Shown here in pieces: positions 42,296 through 53,609 of a stretch of DNA of 64,000 bases. The notes under the pieces are model-generated. The model was given only the letters and a program-made list of their open reading frames with translations. It had not been told where the DNA came from and did no database searches. This DNA is from Capronia americana (lineage: Eukaryota; Ascomycota; Eurotiomycetes; Chaetothyriales; Herpotrichiellaceae): NCBI GenBank assembly GCA_016110215.1, contig JADWQD010000008.1:620001-684000 (forward strand), given 5' to 3'. A program made the translations under genes and the position numbers. Each line of letters begins with the position of its first letter. Positions within the stretch are counted from its first letter, which is position 1.

Positions 42296-45200
42296 TCACG
42301 TTTTTCTCGCAATAGCCACTCTCGGTCTCTTGTTTCTTCTGGGAGCGGCGACTGTGATCGTCAAGGTATTCCGAATGGCCTGGATGATCGTGTCTGCTAC
42401 CATTTTCGCGATGACAGGAGGGATGGCCTTGCACACAGCTTCATATTGTGACTCTATTGGTCCCCAGAATTTGAAGTCGTCCGGAATGCCCTGTACGCGA
42501 GCAAGTTCGCGAACGGTGAGTCTGTCCGGTCTATCTGTTAAGATTGTCAGCAGGGAGGAAAGGCTGAGGGAACTTATTCCCGACCACGGACCTGGGTGCT
42601 TCCAGTGTTTGGGGCCATTATCCAGTTTCAAAATTGTGGTTGGTCCCACCTGAATATGCCCGCGGCCACCAGCAACACCAATTCCGGTGTAATGATTGTA
42701 GACGTGAACGAGGCTGGAACTTCCTGCTCGGCTGTCATCCTGGGGAGGCGAGCACACAAATCCGGAGCACTCCTTGTTGACCATGCGCTCGTTCCCAAAA
42801 TTTAAGTCTGCGATTAATTCGCTGAGGCCAACGACGTCCGTGGGATGTACAGTGTATCTTTCGTCTTTCCACGGCAGCGGAGCACAAATTGGCGATGCCA
42901 CAATGATCAATATGTTTCGTTCTTGCGGCAAACCGAACTGTTTCACCTGGACAAACTTAATGTGCACAGAGTACCTCATCTTCAGGAGTCCGAGAATGGT
43001 TTCGGAGAATCTTGACACCGCAGAAGAATGGAGAAAGGCTGGAGACAGGAACATGACGAAGAAATTTGCGCCTTCTCCCGCGGCAGCCTTGTCAATAACT
43101 TCAAGGTCGTGCAAAAACTGGTCCAACGTTGGGCTCCGCCCATTCAGCTCGTTGATCTTGAAATGTGTGTGTTTACCAGCAAACAGCACAATCCGAGGGG
43201 GCACGGGGCCTGGGAGTTGTACGGGGAGAAGCTTGCTTGAGTTGAGGTCATCGAAAATACCTAGGACAGCCCCATCAAATGTTTGAGCGGAGTTATGTCG
43301 GTCCTGAACGAGTCAGCTGAAGTTGAGCGGGCAATGGAGTGAGCGTCACTGGGCAACATACTTTCCACGTGCTGGGCTGGGTTTCGTCAATGCCAAACGC
43401 TGCTTGGATAATGAAGCCGGCCTGGGAGAACCCCTCTGAGATACCCAGACACTCTGGGCTCAGATCGAATGCCAGAGGTAACCCAGGGCTGCGAAACTCG
43501 GGCCTGCTCCACGGCGCTTCTCGAGGTTCTAACAGGTGTGCGGCTAGAGGTGTAAGGGACGCAACATCTTCTGCGGCGAAGTCGCAAATGGCAAAGCGAC
43601 AAAAGAGGTCACCGTGGTCGGCTTTGAGCCTACGTCAGCAGAAGTCGCAGCTACCGGTGGATAGGACGTTCCTGGAATGTGTTGGAACACGTGAGAAACA
43701 GTGGTTTTACCGGCGTCAAGATCGCGTGCTGCAGAGATGTCGGCAAGCAAGATCAGCTCCGCATCTTCTATCGTGTTCATTTTGTCGAAATGTCTGAAAT
43801 GCAGGATCAGCTCGTTTCCATGCTGTGCTTCACTGCTCACAGTTGGGACATTTCCAAATGGAAACGTCGAGCCGAGGGGTGAATAGAACGTGGCGAGCAA
43901 GTAATGGTTGACCTCCAATTGGTCCTCCTGCTGGAAGATATCGTGGATGTAAATAACCTGCTCTGTTGGTTCTCCGTTAAGCTGAACCCAAGCATACTGA
44001 CGTCGCTCGAAGGTGTAGTTGAGTTCCTGATCGTGAAGGGGTGCTTGCATTTGAACTCCGTGAAACTGTAATTGTTAGCAGGTGAAATTACCTTCACAAG
44101 TTGAAGGGCATACCTGAAAACAGCCATTTTTTGGGCGAAGGAGTCTGGAGAAAGCTTGTGGAAGCTGCTGGTCCTGCCATTCAGCCCATAAATTCTCGTC
44201 TTCTTGCACGATTGAGTTTTGGGAGTCTGGACGGACTGGGTAGTCCCAGTCGCTCGGAGGAGATTGCATTGAGTCGTCCATGTCACTAGGAGGGACTTCC
44301 ATTGAGTCGTCGGAGTCGCTAGGAGGGGCTCCCATTGAGTTGTCGGAGTCGCTAGGATAGTATTCTGAGTCCTCGGAGTCACTGGGTTGCGCCGTATCAA
44401 ATGTGCTTTCTCTAGGCTTCAGTGCCGCAGGCGGAAGCCCAAAAAACGAGGGGCCTTTTGTCCTCGATACGATCGGAAAATAAGCCTCAGTGTGATCTAG
44501 GCCTTGAAATACGACCTGAGAGTCCACCCGTGCAATAACTTTGGTGGGACAGCCGCAGGGCTTTTGGCCATGATCAAGCTCGATGGAAGAAGACCCAGCA
44601 TCTGAGATATCCGTCTCTGGAGCTAGTTTTGGTTACCACCTTGAGCCATGCATACAAGAAATGTATCACTTACCAGTGATGTTCAGAACCTCGTCCTCTT
44701 CTCTTCTGCATGAGCTTGCCTTGTGAAGTGTAACCGAATAATGGATATTTGCGCCGAATTTCTGGACCATCATTCCGCTCTCATTTCCAATCCAGCTCAC
44801 CTTCAGCGTATTACTAGCACTCGGCACCACGAGGCCGATTGCTCTAGGCATTTGTCGAAGATACTCAACTGCATTGCGTCGAAGGCAAGAGGCTCTTTCC
44901 TGCGTCAGTTCAAGTGGTATGCGGAGTTCATCAAAGGCTGCTTCGAGCAAATCTTGCACGACGTGGTCACAAACGAAGCCGTGACCACTATCAATCGACT
45001 GTCGTCCTATGACTCTGAAGAACTCGCAACCAGAGCCTCGGTGCATATGCGTAAAGTCGAGCCACTTTCCGTGAATGTGAAGGACTTTGAGGTTCTGATC
45101 GTAGAGGAGATCAATGCTTGTTTGAGCACCATCAACAAACTCAAACCGCAAATCGATCAATTTGATGTCGAGCGAAAATGAGCCCTTCAAACCGCGGACA

Positions 45201-46716
45201 ATGCTGAGACCAAACACATCGGTGGGCGGGCCAATCGGCGATGACATTTGGAACAAACGCTTTCTCTCTTCCAGGGGTGTAAGCATCAACAGGCGGCCAT
45301 GTTGATCTTCATATTTTCGTATGATCTGCCAAAGCTTCTTAGCTAGCTTGAAAGGCTGTTTCTTCAACTCTTGTGAGATAATGTCTTCCTTTGCGGCCGT
45401 CAGCACATTATACGTCTCGGTAAGTTGAGAAACTTACGTCTGTGGTTGGGTTCTGCTCGCCTTCCTCTCGCTCTGAGTAGAAAAACGCTTCTGGATGAAA
45501 CACCTTGAGGTGCTTACAGATTTTGGCTGCTGTAAGTGCCGAAACGTGGTCCAATGCCATGGCAATGTCCGGAACCTCCCCGTTTTGGTTGAACAAATCG
45601 ACATAAGAATCAATGATAACTTCACCTTTCATGGCGATGGCTGATTCCCAGATCATGGCTAACATCTTAGCCTCTTCATGTGGGTCCACAACGCTTTGTC
45701 GGTCGCGGTTGATTTTCCCACTGTTGAAATTGTAGCCGAACCGGTAATTCTTCCCGCCAGACCTGAGGCCACCAAATTCGCTGACAAGTAGACTTTTGAG
45801 ATAAATACGACCACGATAGCGAGGATCGAATATGAGATCTCCAGTGGGTGTGCGTATCACTTGCGCTGCGTCTGGTGGATCCAGATCGAGAGAAACTGTG
45901 AGCCACGCACGGAAAGTCTCCTCCGAGATCCCTGTTTTCTTGGGCTCGACACCATGCTTGTCCTCTTTCGATTTCCCGATCTTGACGGTCATATCCTCCC
46001 AGATTCGTGCAGTAAGCCCTCGCGTGTAGTTTGGCGTCCTCTGCTGTTTCCGGTGATTCTCCCACAGCTTGTCCTTCACTGACTGCTGTGGTTTGGTCAG
46101 GGCACAACATAGAAGTGGGCGTTCTTTGGCGAAGGCGAAGTTCCAATATAGAGAGTCTGTCTCGAATTTTACTGAATAGCCACTTCGACGCAAAACAAGC
46201 GCCCCGACTTTGAATCCTTCACCGTGACCTCCTGCTGAGCGAGCATCGTTTCTTTTGTTTGTCTCTCCGAGATCGAGATGTCTTCTTTCCAGCTTGGCCG
46301 CGAAATTTGTCAACTCTAGGGTGCCCTGTCGACTTTTGAATATTATGTAGCCAAGTAGTTTTGGTGGAACTGTGCCTGCACGGGACTCGGCCGCAACTGA
46401 TGCCGTGATGTGAATCTCGTGGCGATCATTCCGGACGAAGACCGGCCGGACCAAGTCGGGACGAAGATTGAAAGACTCAATGATGCCGTCTCGCCTATTC
46501 GAATGTCAGCACTGTCCAAACATAGTGAAGTTGACGGAAACTGTGGTACCAGTTTTGATAGAACTCTCTGAAAGCATCTCTCTCGACCCAATCAGGAGCG
46601 TATGACTTGGTAAACGCTAAACGAACGACCTTGCGTTTCTTGAAGTCGCTGTTCTCATCCCCAGTTTCATAGGCAATATCCGATGAGAAGTCATCATCCT
46701 CGTCGCTGGCGGACAT
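42296..46716 (-). CDS. GHKL ATPase - BAH-like - degenerate C5 DNA methyltransferase fusion
   Basis: Seven exons: 46716-46550, 46494-45438, 45388-44674, 44622-44114, 44065-43711, 43621-43362 and 43303-42296. All junctions keep frame; the product is about 1356 aa. Residues about 30-160 are a GHKL ATPase: N-box Glu51-x3-Asn55-x2-Asp58 (REFYQNWRDG) and G2 box AGGHGEGFK (about 143-151). Residues about 640-790 hold acidic 11-residue repeats (PPSDSDDSMEV-like). Residues about 835-950 look BAH-like (VIYIHDIFQQED, ELILHFRHFDKMNTIEDAELILLADI). From about 985 comes a C5-methyltransferase fold: motif I FDLSPECLGISEGFSQAGF, motif VIII FGLPQERN, motif IX LTVRELARVQGIPDDFKF, motif X AIPPVIAKMVAD. Motif IV, normally PPCQ, reads FAGKHTHFK, and the ENV/EQT of motif VI is missing. 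Probably a nuclear chromatin or DNA-silencing protein without methyltransferase activity. A 57-nt in-frame GT...AG segment in exon 7 could be a further intron. Confidence 0.8.
44236..44388 (-). repeat. 33-bp coding tandem repeat (11-residue acidic units)
   Basis: Three well-matched and one degenerate copies of a 33-bp unit encoding PPSD(S/M/W)DDSM-type peptides within exon 4 of the fusion gene. The units are phase-preserving and Asp/Ser-rich, resembling casein-kinase-type acidic linkers. Confidence 0.85.
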
Positions 46717-48110
46717 GTTGTAGGCGGTTTAGCGGCGATCAGTTTATCTAGATCGCGTTCTGTTAGTGTCTGATTGCTGAGCTTGGGCTGAGTTAAGTTG
46801 GAAGAGTCTGAGAATCGCTCATGCCTTGGTGTGTCTGACTGAACCCCTGCTCAGCCAAGAAGAAGTTGATGTAAAACTACACCGGCATGGACAGGAGCAA
46901 CCGGTATGATAGTGAATGGTGTCTTGAAAGATTTTGATGAGGGAGCGAGGAAACAAAATGTGAAGTCAAGGTGAGAAAAAGCGAAGATGAGAACAATTGA
47001 CGTGAGAGAAGGGTGAAGGCATGGATCTTCACTTGAGGCTTCCGCTACCCTCCTCATGCCCAACAAAGCAGTATGCAGGCTTCCGAGATGTCTTCACACC
47101 GTACGGTGCACACCGACCGCAGTGGACATGATCAATTCGGAATCGCCTGATCACTGCGAGACACTTTCCGAAACTCGAGGCCGCCATCAGGGCCCCCATC
47201 GCCGATGGACAGGCGGCTCGACTGACTCTGTGCGGCCCTCGAACTGAATGCCGTTGAGCTGCAGCGAGCCCCGACACGACTCAAGTAATACTCATTCGAC
47301 GCTTTAAGCATGACGGAGCCCAGATCCTCGAAGCCAGCAAGTCTGCAGCCGCCAGATCCCAGGGCATGCATAAAGGTCTAAGGATTGCTTGCGTGTGATA
47401 GCGCGTGGCGCAATCTAGCACTTGTAGTCACAACGCAGGCGGTGTGACGCTGAGGTTCCGGTGCCTCCCATGACACAATATTCCTGATAGAAGGAAGTGC
47501 TTCGTAGGACAAAGACGAAGACAGTTCTACACGTTGGTTACGAGGTGAAAGTGAGATGAGCAAGCTCGTCACTCCTAAGGTTTCTCCGCGTCATCGTCGC
47601 GGAATCTTGGCTGCTTAACTAACTCGCCCTGAGGTCCGCAAGCAGAAGCTTCCAGAGAGCTGGAAGCAACTTGATCCGCAAACGCAGGAACCCGGAAAAT
47701 GTATTGGAAGGAACCAGCAGAACCCGAGAATGGATTCAGAAGACCGCCCGGCGACGCCTAAAAAGAAGATCCGGCCCCGTCTTTACAAATCTCGCGCTGA
47801 CATAATGCGTCTCCAGCCTTACCGTCAAGGCCGTGATTGATACACCAAATCACTCGCTCGGAACAACCCCAGCCTGCGTCTGCTATTGACTCTCTCTGCA
47901 GCTGACTTAGCACTCCCTCCAGCCTTGAGCGGCTCCACTGCTTGGATTGGATTAGAGGCTCTCCCTTTACATCACAGCCTTGTCGATCGACATGGTGCTA
48001 CTGACGCAGAGGCGGCAGGCCTCGAGGTATATGAGCATCGAGACACCCCACCGATACGATGCCGAACGCGAACACTTCCCTCCGCACCATCTACCGAGCC
48101 TCCTCACCAG
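46717..48110. other. Intergenic region, divergent promoters
   Basis: Between the GHKL-methyltransferase gene (minus) and the first Zn2Cys6 gene (plus). Short frames only. No clear repeats other than scattered palindromes (for example CCGTACGG near 47100). Confidence 0.5.
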
Positions 48111-50099
48111 ATGTCGGGGGACTCCCAAACCAGCCAGACGCCATACCCGGTACCGCGACGCGCTCACCAGAAGAGCCGGACAGGCTGTCGGAACTGCAAA
48201 TTGAGGAAGGTCAAAGTGAGTTCGAACCAAGTCGAATCGAGTCGAGCGATCAGCCAGTACACCGTGACTTACAAGATCAACCACAGTGTGATGAAAAGCG
48301 TCCAGTGTGTGACAAATGCGCCATCCATTATGCCCACATCCAGAAGTGCGATTACGGCGACGAAAGTCCCAGCAGCCAAGAATCGATGACGAAGAAACCT
48401 GCAGCGGAGAAGCTGAGAAGGGCGCTGAAGGCGGTGCCAATCCTGCCGAAGTCTCGCCATCGCCAGGAGGTCGGGTTTTCGACCCTTGCCAGGCCTGCTT
48501 CGTCGGACTGGGATCCGTTCACGCAGCATCCGCATTCTGTGGAACCCGATATACACCTTCTGATGGGGTCATGTCAGTTCATGCCGGCCATGCGGAGAGT
48601 GTGATGGACACCAACTGACCATGAGGTAGATTTTTCATCGCATATTTTCAATGTCTTTCCTTATGTAAGGACTGCTCACTTCCCCGAGAAGGCACTGGGA
48701 AAGCCATACTACCACGGCATGGTCGTGACTGACAGTACCGGAGACTAACGAAGACCAAACAGTATCCGACCCCCACACTCAACCCGGTGCTGGAATTCTT
48801 CGCCCCATTGATAACAAAGGATACGGTGCTTTTTCACGTCACTCTCCTGATCAGCGCCTTTCGGATGGAGCAGCACCTGCCGCCGCACGAACGCGTGAGA
48901 TGCATACGGCTCTCGAAGATGTGCATGGACCTGATTCAAAACAGGATCAACGAACCGTTTCCCGTCTGTGTTTCAGACGAGACGCTGGCGGCCGTAGCAG
49001 GGCTTGCTGTCATCGAGGTGCGACGTCTTGTCCTATTCTTCTTCAAGTGCTGAATGCTAACTACAAGTATAAAGCATGAGAAGGGAAGTCTACGACTCTC
49101 CCGCATCCACGTCACCGGGCTCAGACGGATGCTAGAAGTGCGAGGCGGGCTGGAAGCAATTCGCATCTCGAACCCCACGATTGCAAACGTGCTCTTCTGG
49201 TAAGCAAAGCCCTCTGAGCCACATGTGGAAGACAGTTTCTAACACGGGGCCTCCCTGACTGTAGTGTTTTCGTCGCAGCAGCCGATGTGGACTTCCCATC
49301 CTGCGATGCCGAAACAATCGTCCAGCGACCTCCCTGGTTCTATCACAGCCTGCAACTGGACAGGTCTTTCCCATTCTCCAGTGACTCAGGCGGGACAAGC
49401 AGCCGGGCCACGTCTGGCGAGCTCGTCCCGAACCCGAGCCCGAGCACCAACCATGCCCTCGACTTCCAAGCGCACGGCGTCTCACCGGCGTACTCCGAAC
49501 TGATGCTCAACCTGCGCATCTTGGCAAAGACCTACCAGACGGCCAACGACTGCAGCTCCGCCCGCGAGTACCAGGATGTGTTGACCTTTCTGTGCTCCAC
49601 TTTGCAGCGTCTCCTCACATTGCCCCTCCCCGTGCACGATTCCCTGCTGGGCGTCAACGGCATGGGTGGCTATGAGAGCGCCATCACCACAGCATGTCGT
49701 CACGCCTTGATCATCCATGTCTTCGCGCAATGGTGCGGCCACCAACCCGACCCGTCCCTGTTGGTGAGCAGCGCGCAGCACAATCTCCTCCTGACGCTCC
49801 GACCCTTGACCGACCAGCGCCACGTGTCTACTAAGCTCCTGCTGTGGCTTCTCTCCGTGGGAGGGACATGCCCCTACGGCCCCGCCCAGCACAAGTGGTT
49901 CGTCAGCCAACTCGCCGACGTGGCGACCGATCTGGAGATCCATTCGTGGGAGGACATGAAGGCCAGCCTCAAACAAGTCATCTGGCATGAATACCAGGAT
50001 GACAAACAGCACAAAGAGCTTTGGGAAGAGGTGCTTGCCCTGAGAGATGAAGAAGCCCTGCATTTCTCCGAAATGGTATATCCTGTCCCAGCGTTGTAA
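48111..50099 (+). CDS. Zn2Cys6 transcription factor, Fungal_trans_2 type
   Basis: Six exons: 48111-48215, 48287-48572, 48630-48721, 48763-49017, 49075-49199 and 49265-50099, giving 565 aa. The zinc cluster spans two exons, with Cys26, 29, 36, 43, 46 and 56 (TGCRNCKLRKVK + CDEKRPVCDKC). This restores the canonical CxxCx6Cx6CxxCx9C spacing across intron 1 and confirms the splice. The rest is a Fungal_trans_2 (DUF3468) regulatory domain: SSHIFNVFPYV, EFFAPLITKDTVLFHVTLLISAFR, and GLRRMLEVRGGLEAI. Such proteins are nuclear, DNA-binding and often pathway-specific. One donor is GTCAGT and one GTCGTG, weaker than usual, so exons 2-4 carry some uncertainty. Target genes are not evident nearby. Confidence 0.85.
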
Positions 50100-50220
50100 T
50101 AAGTGGTATCTGTACTTTAGTATACCATACCTTAGTTAAAGCTTGATAGAGACAATCTGCAATACCGATGAACCAAACTAAGTCGAGTAGAAAAGATACA
50201 ACGCATCTTGGATTTGAGCA

Positions 50221-50301
50221 TGAATTTGAATCTGGATTTGCACCTGCACCTGAATTGCACCTGAAATGAATCGAGCTGAACCTGAACCTGAACCTGAATC
50301 T
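50221..50301. repeat. CTGAAC/CTGCAC hexamer tandem repeat
   Basis: About a dozen degenerate units of (A)CCTGAA/CCTGCA/TCTGGA in the 3' flank of the Zn2Cys6 gene. Confidence 0.8.
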
Positions 50302-50513
50302 AGATACCTAACCCGATAGACCTGATACCGTCTTCACGCATGACTGATGAATGTGTATGTTGTATTTTGCGTGAGTGCGCGAGTGCATGAGTAAGCAGCT
50401 CTACTCTTAGGAGTTGCAATCTACTAGACGAACCACACGCCGCTGTTGCTCTTGCACTCGCCCCATGACTAGACCTGCTGTCACGTCACCCGCTGCACTT
50501 CCGCATACGGGAA

Positions 50514-50600
50514 ATGGATGGGTATACATATGATGTGGATATGAATATGGGTAAGGATGGGTATGGATATGGATAAGGAATGGGAACAAGGATGGGCGGC
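50514..50600. repeat. GGATAT/GGGTAT/GGTAAG hexamer-like repeat
   Basis: A purine-rich degenerate tandem run of six-base units, mostly GGATAT and GGGTAT. Confidence 0.75.
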
Positions 50601-52491
50601 ATCTAGTAGATTACTTGTACAGTACCGAATACCAAGTAGGATAAAGTTCGGTAAAGAGTACCTAAGGTACCTAGCTATATATTCAATTGACGGGGATGGA
50701 CTTCATTACCTACTCGTATGTTTGTAATGCTGTATTATTGTCGCATTAACTCACATACTGAACTACCTGTACGTACGGTACGAGGAGGGCCTGATCATAT
50801 CTCCACAAGTCAGCTAGCCAGGTATATATGTAGTAGACTTGACATTGACAGTGAAGCATAATTTCGCGCCTCATCCTCTGTACTCATGGGGTTATGTTCG
50901 TAGTTGATCTTCTTTAGGATACAGGCTTCATTCATCGACGATTCCCAATTTCTAGGGCGTCGGAACTTGGGTTTTCCAACTATCTGAGCAACTGGACTGG
51001 CTCTATGCGGAATGAGTACTACGTACAGCTGTAGGACAGCGTCAGGACTGTATCCTACCAATACCGTACCCATACCGTAACGAAGTCCGTGGTCGATTGA
51101 ATTGGAAGGGGGGAGGAAAGACCATGCGTGATGCGCAACGCAGCTGGATGGCTGGCTAGCTGGCTTCGAGTGTGGCGCAAGGGCCAGCATGGACAGGGGC
51201 TACAGTCTGGATTCAGGCTTGGCTTTTGGTCCTTGGTCCTGGGACTGTAGGAGCTAACTGTATGAGTACTCCATAATGGGTAGGGGGTTTGAAAACCATG
51301 GACGAGACATGTAGATGAACGGCCACGAGACGCCGTCTGATTATCCGAGGTAGCGTGGAGTGTGCGGTTGGAGAAGAATTATTCTGTCTGTGGACCCATC
51401 TACATGAGATAGGACAGGACCATGCAGGATGTCCTGTGTACTCCGTACTCGGACAGTAGGTGGCCTCTGTCTGCCTGTTCGCATGTCTCCACGATTGTGG
51501 GACTAGACATCTCGTGGGCCCTAGTCAGTCAAGAAAACGCCTTGTTGCTTATCCCTTCCGAAGCCTTTACCTTTCTGGGGTATTCGATACACAAGCAACA
51601 TTGTATGTCTCAAGAGACGGCTTGTCGGGAGCATCTCTACCAATCGAAACTGGAAATTCCCTTGTTCTCCTCAAGACGCAGGGCCGCGCGGGATAGACGG
51701 GATATGCTAGCCGATTGGTTCGATCCGGCTGCCCCTTGTCTCCAGGGAAGCCTGAATGAGGCACCAGGTTCGGGTTCGCATTGTCCAGCAAATGGCCGTT
51801 CTCGACGACGGCTCTCCCGTCGCGCAGGGCTCTCAAGATCGGATATCGCGCCAGCTTTGTCGTTGCAATTGGTCGGTGCCCTCAAGCCACGTCTCGGAGA
51901 TACTGCGGCCACCTTCGGTACAAAAGGACCTGCGCCGCAAGCAGAGCGGAATGCAACCTAGCAGTTCGCTTAATCTCGACGGCATAATGGTGACGCCAGC
52001 TTGCTTCCGTGTGTGTATTCGTTCTATCGCGTCTCGGTCCTAGACAGTGAATGGGGGCCAAACCCAGCCGCTTTGATCGCCGCGACCAGATCCCCGGTCC
52101 CGTGTCATTTATGGAAGCTCGACGATCACTTCCCAGTTTCACTATTCTGCCGGAGTTGAACGCCTGGGTCTCGATCTTGATATAGCCACGTGGCAATGGC
52201 CATGCGTGCGTTCTGCGGCTGAGACATCCCTCGTGGACCGTTGGATAAGTGCAGAGTCTGTTGGATTGCAATCAGAGTGCAATAGTCGAGGTATGGAGAT
52301 TGGCATATCCAAAACGTGAGTAGCCTCTGTCAGAGCAGGCGGATCCAAAACGCCTACATGTCCTTCTGCAGCAGACAACTTCTGACCGGGCTTGAACCAG
52401 ACCAACTCAACGTCCGGCGGTACAACACCACAACAAACGAACCGTCGACCCCTCCTTCGTGACTCCATCCTTTCACGCATGCCAGTCAGCA

Positions 52492-53107
52492 ATGATCGGG
52501 GTGATGAACGATATTGACGAAGGGGTATGCGCGTCCTCTGATGTCGAGCAGGACAAAGCCACCCCGGGTTGGAACATGGATTTTGGTTCACAAATCGCAT
52601 TCTGGAGCGGAGACACTCTGGTTAGCTGCCTCTGCGGAGCATCTCGTGACACATACTGCACATGTCTTCCGATTTCCCTGGACTTCCCTCTGGAGGGGGA
52701 TCATTCTCATCAAGTCCCGGTGAACCAAGATCATAGAAACTCCACCAGTTCCGAATCCACCTTCTCTACAGTCGAGCCACAGGTTCGGGAAGACTTAAGA
52801 CCAGCCGTCCCCACCAGGAAAGAGGTAGACACACCCCCAAACATGCGACATTGTGCCTTGGCTAACTGGGCAAATCCAGCGTCGGAGGCAACAGAACAGG
52901 GCCGCACAGGTCCGACACCGGGACAAGCGAAACAGGTTCCTCCACGAGACTATGCGCAACTTTGAGGCCTTGAATGAGGAGCTGAAACAGACCAGGGTGC
53001 AGCGTGACTACTTCAGGCTGATGTATGAGGAGCTCGAGACTCAGATGATGGAAATTAGGAGTCAGTCGAGCTCTCGAACGCAAAGTAGCTCCCCTAGGCA
53101 TTATTGA
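52492..53107 (+). CDS. Small bZIP transcription factor
   Basis: Two exons, 52492-52824 and 52880-53107, with a 55-nt intron carrying a CTAAC branch point, giving 186 aa. Splicing joins RKE to RRRQQNRAAQVRHRDKR (residues about 109-128), a canonical basic region with the NxxAAxxxR core that only reads correctly after intron removal. A coiled coil follows (FLHETMRNFEALNEELKQTRVQRDYFRLMYEELETQM, to about 165). The N-terminal half has Cys-rich CLCGASRDTYCTC and Ser/Thr-rich sequence without known domains. Starts at 52492 and 52504 are both possible. It is likely nuclear and dimeric. It lies 500 bp before the zinc-less regulator and is transcribed in the same direction. Confidence 0.82.
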
Positions 53108-53609
53108 AGACTGCCATATAATGCCTCGCCCGACAAGGTTGCCGTAGTTCTTTCAAATTGTGCACGGACACCTTGGCAAGGCCAGATGATTGCCGAACCT
53201 GACCCAGCATCACAGTTCTCCTGCTGCAGGGTTTCAGGCGTCCAGTGACAGGTCCGATGGATGAGTCAAGAGCTGGCTGTTGAGCACTAGCGATCCTACC
53301 GTGAATGAAGAATAGTCCAGTTCGATGTCGACCGGAAAATCTTGCTGATTCAGGTGGAAAATCCGCTTAGTCACAGGTGTCCGACTCATCAGTGGTGCGA
53401 TCCCCTTGTCGAAGCTGCCTTTGAGGTACGCATCGAGCTTTGTATTCCGCTGTAGGCGTCCCACGATGGGAGCGCTCATGGAGGCCAAAAAGCCGCGTTA
53501 TCACATCGATCCTCCGCCTTCCATTTTACTGAGCTGCCAAATTGTAGCACCAGAGAAACCGCCCTGGTCGGCCACCTGGTAAAGGAACGTCAATCATAGT
53601 TATACACAC
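53108..53609. other. Intergenic spacer between the two plus-strand regulators
   Basis: 502 bp. It contains a minus-strand open frame (53480-53234, listed separately) and otherwise only promoter or UTR sequence. Confidence 0.5.
53234..53480 (-). CDS. Possible small protein or gene remnant, unidentified
   Basis: An ATG at about 53480 opens an 81-residue frame with protein-like composition (AYLKGSFDKGIAPLM, KRIFHLNQQDFPVDIELDY, GSLVLNSQLL). An in-frame stop lies a few codons upstream, so it is either a stand-alone small gene or a fragment. I do not recognise the family and see no convincing upstream exon. Low confidence. Confidence 0.25.

Larger units (their letters stand above)
50100..52491. 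other. 2.4-kb gene-poor region with tandem hexamers
   Basis: Contains two hexamer-like tandem tracts (50221-50301 and about 50514-50600) and GTAC-rich sequence (50610-50790). Frames up to 179 codons occur at 51.4-52.6 kb but are motif-free and conflict with each other. No gene called. Confidence 0.55.

Noticed and set aside
43544..43640. Apparent frameshift in the methyltransferase gene between the BAH-like and MTase parts
   Set aside because: A GTAAAA donor at 43710 and an AAAG acceptor before 43621, with a CTGAC branch site, restore the frame as LDA-ADHGDLFCRF, so it is an intron and not a break.
51422..52600. Overlapping frames of 150-180 codons on both strands
   Set aside because: No domains, no consistent splice signals, frames contradict one another, and the far end overlaps the bZIP first exon.
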